Below are positions 63,050 through 64,000 of a stretch of 64,000 nt of DNA, in pieces. Source of the DNA: JAQUGA01 sp964521105 (GTDB taxonomy: Bacteria; Bacteroidota; Bacteroidia; Bacteroidales; WCHB1-69); NCBI GenBank assembly GCA_964521105.1, contig CAZFPO010000003.1, positions 1 to 64,000 of the forward strand, given 5' to 3'. Position numbers and translations under genes: made by a program. The stretch's first letter is position 1. Every line of letters begins with the position of its first letter. The notes beneath the pieces are model-generated. The model saw only the letters and a list, made by a program, of their open reading frames with translations. It was not told the origin of the DNA and ran no database searches.

Positions 63050-64000
63050 TTAGAATGAAGACGGTAATTTGGTATCGTTTGGTTTGTTTAAATTTAATCG
63101 TAAGGAAAAAACATTTGAGTAAACAGCAATGGAATTATCGCCAATATCGCTTAGAGCATAATCGATAGAAAGCACTTTTTTAATAACAACTCCAACTCCA
63201 ATATTAAACTGATAAGACCAAAATTTATCTTTAACAAAATCTGATTCCTGCTGAATATTTCCAATTCCACCACGGATAAAGAATAAATCTTTGTAGCCAA
63301 TTTCTAATCCCATGTGAGGGTCAATACTAAACGGTTTTGATTTAATTAGTACATTTCTTTTTCCATCGGTCGTAACATCAAAGTCGAGGGCTACTAATGC
63401 CGAAATGTCCTTCGGTAAATTTACTTTCCGACTAGCTCCAAAAATAAATTTAGGCAAGGTAAATTCAATTGAATTGGAAGGTATTTCGTTACCTGTTTGA
63501 ACAAAAACCTCAATCATTCGGTCGGATAAATCATAACTCCAAGCATTAAAAGTAGAAGTAACATCACGACCCATAACTCCAAAATTCCATTTTTTGTATG
63601 AATATTGAGCACCAAAATCGAGTCCAAAACCCCATGATCCAGCAAAATCGCCAATAACTCGGCGAACAATTTTCACATTTCCGCCAACTTGCAATCCTTC
63701 AAATTTAGGAATTTTTCGAGCATAGGAAAATAAAATTCCATAATCAGCAGCCGAAAAGGAAGTAATTCTATTATAATCAATATTTCCCTGATTATCAATT
63801 AATTCTGTCGTGTTTGGGATATCATCAACCGCAAATCGTATGACCGATAATGCACCGGCAGAATTTTCATCGAATTTTATAGCAAACGAACCATAATCGT
63901 ATTTTGCAATTCCAGCAAAATATTCGGCATGCATCAACGATAATTGCCTATCGTTTGTCATTCCAATTAATCCCGAAGGGTTCCAATAACCGGCAGTTCC
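63050..64000 (-). CDS. PorV/PorQ-family outer-membrane protein (5' end outside window)
   Basis: Partial: the frame stays open to the window edge, so the N terminus and signal peptide are missing. At least 316 residues. The visible start GTAGYWNPSGLIGM is the family hallmark near the N terminus of PorV/PorQ/FadL-like barrels, then about twelve strands (YGILFSYARKIPKFEGLQVGGNVKIVRR, WGFGLDFGAQYSYKKWNFGVMGRDV) and the barrel end FSLRLNLN. PorV shuttles T9SS cargo to the PorU sortase, so the pairing with porU2 (10-bp gap) is functional. The in-frame ATG at 63961 is internal and not the start. Confidence 0.88.
   Translation of the reverse strand, partial: GTAGYWNPSGLIGMTNDRQLSLMHAEYFAGIAKYDYGSFAIKFDENSAGALSVIRFAVDDIPNTTELIDNQGNIDYNRITSFSAADYGILFSYARKIPKFEGLQVGGNVKIVRRVIGDFAGSWGFGLDFGAQYSYKKWNFGVMGRDVTSTFNAWSYDLSDRMIEVFVQTGNEIPSNSIEFTLPKFIFGASRKVNLPKDISALVALDFDVTTDGKRNVLIKSKPFSIDPHMGLEIGYKDLFFIRGGIGNIQQESDFVKDKFWSYQFNIGVGVVIKKVLSIDYALSDIGDNSIAVYSNVFSLRLNLNKPNDTKLPSSF

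Noticed and set aside
1..64000. CRISPR arrays, prophage, insertion sequences
   Set aside because: No regularly spaced repeats, no transposase, integrase or phage structural genes were found in any frame; genes are core-type throughout.

Overview
The window is AT-rich bacterial chromosome from an anaerobic member of the Bacteroidota, most likely close to Bacteroidales. Four lines of sequence evidence point there: type IX secretion (T9SS) genes and cargo (a C25-peptidase PorU2-like protein, a PorV/PorQ-family barrel, and two proteins with T9SS C-terminal sorting domains); promoters of the Bacteroidota type (a TAnnTTTG -7 box with TTTG about 18 bp upstream) and no Shine-Dalgarno-like sites at the starts examined; paired DUF6089 barrels next to uppS-bamA-ompH-ompH; and anaerobic enzymes (pyruvate:ferredoxin oxidoreductase, tryptophanase, phosphate butyryltransferase plus butyrate kinase). 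No phage, insertion sequence, CRISPR array or rRNA operon was seen.

Layout. 1-11.5 kb: nifJ-type PFOR (-), a polytopic membrane protein (+) and a 2006-residue secreted protein made of three seven-repeat delta-60 propeller blocks. 11.5-17.7 kb (-): ComEC and SpoIID-like pair, then surE / small membrane protein / lpxB. 17.8-22.5 kb (-): tRNA-Leu(UAG) with a duplicated 3' end, queD, a secreted endonuclease I, mntP, free-Met-sulfoxide reductase, and tryptophanase behind a long leader that contains a 21-codon ORF. 22.8-29.4 kb (-): a TetR-OMF-MFP-RND efflux operon with a candidate operator. 29.8-36.2 kb: a small STAS-like protein, a DUF481-like barrel, a secreted C1B peptidase, prs, tRNA-Leu(CAA), a Met-gamma-lyase-like enzyme, an HMA-like secreted protein, a lipoprotein and tRNA-Lys(CUU). 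36.3-39.3 kb: TonB-dependent receptor plus its TetR regulator. 39.8-41.5 kb (+): thioredoxin-like protein, panC, panD. 41.5-44.9 kb (-): buk, ptb, M64 peptidase. 44.9-51.4 kb (-): the outer-membrane assembly cluster (DUF6089 x2, uppS, bamA, ompH x2). 51.6-56.5 kb (+): YgiQ, a 0.9-kb repeat-rich gap, an FKBP-type PPIase and an EnvC-like M23 protein. 56.5-64 kb (-): porV2-like (cut by the window edge), porU2, deoC, alkD-like.

Together the genes suggest a peptide- and amino-acid-fermenting lifestyle. Secreted peptidases (C1B, M64) would supply peptides. Tryptophanase and the Met-gamma-lyase-like enzyme would deaminate amino acids to 2-oxo acids. PFOR would oxidise pyruvate to acetyl-CoA, and Ptb-Buk would give ATP from acyl-CoA. 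The rest is mainly envelope housekeeping (LPS, undecaprenyl, Bam, Skp, T9SS, efflux). Most of the window is ordinary core genome. The points most worth a second look are the leader ORF upstream of tryptophanase, the 3 x 7 propeller protein, the long perfect palindromes with 3-nt loops, the tRNA-Leu tail duplication, and the two TetR operator candidates.
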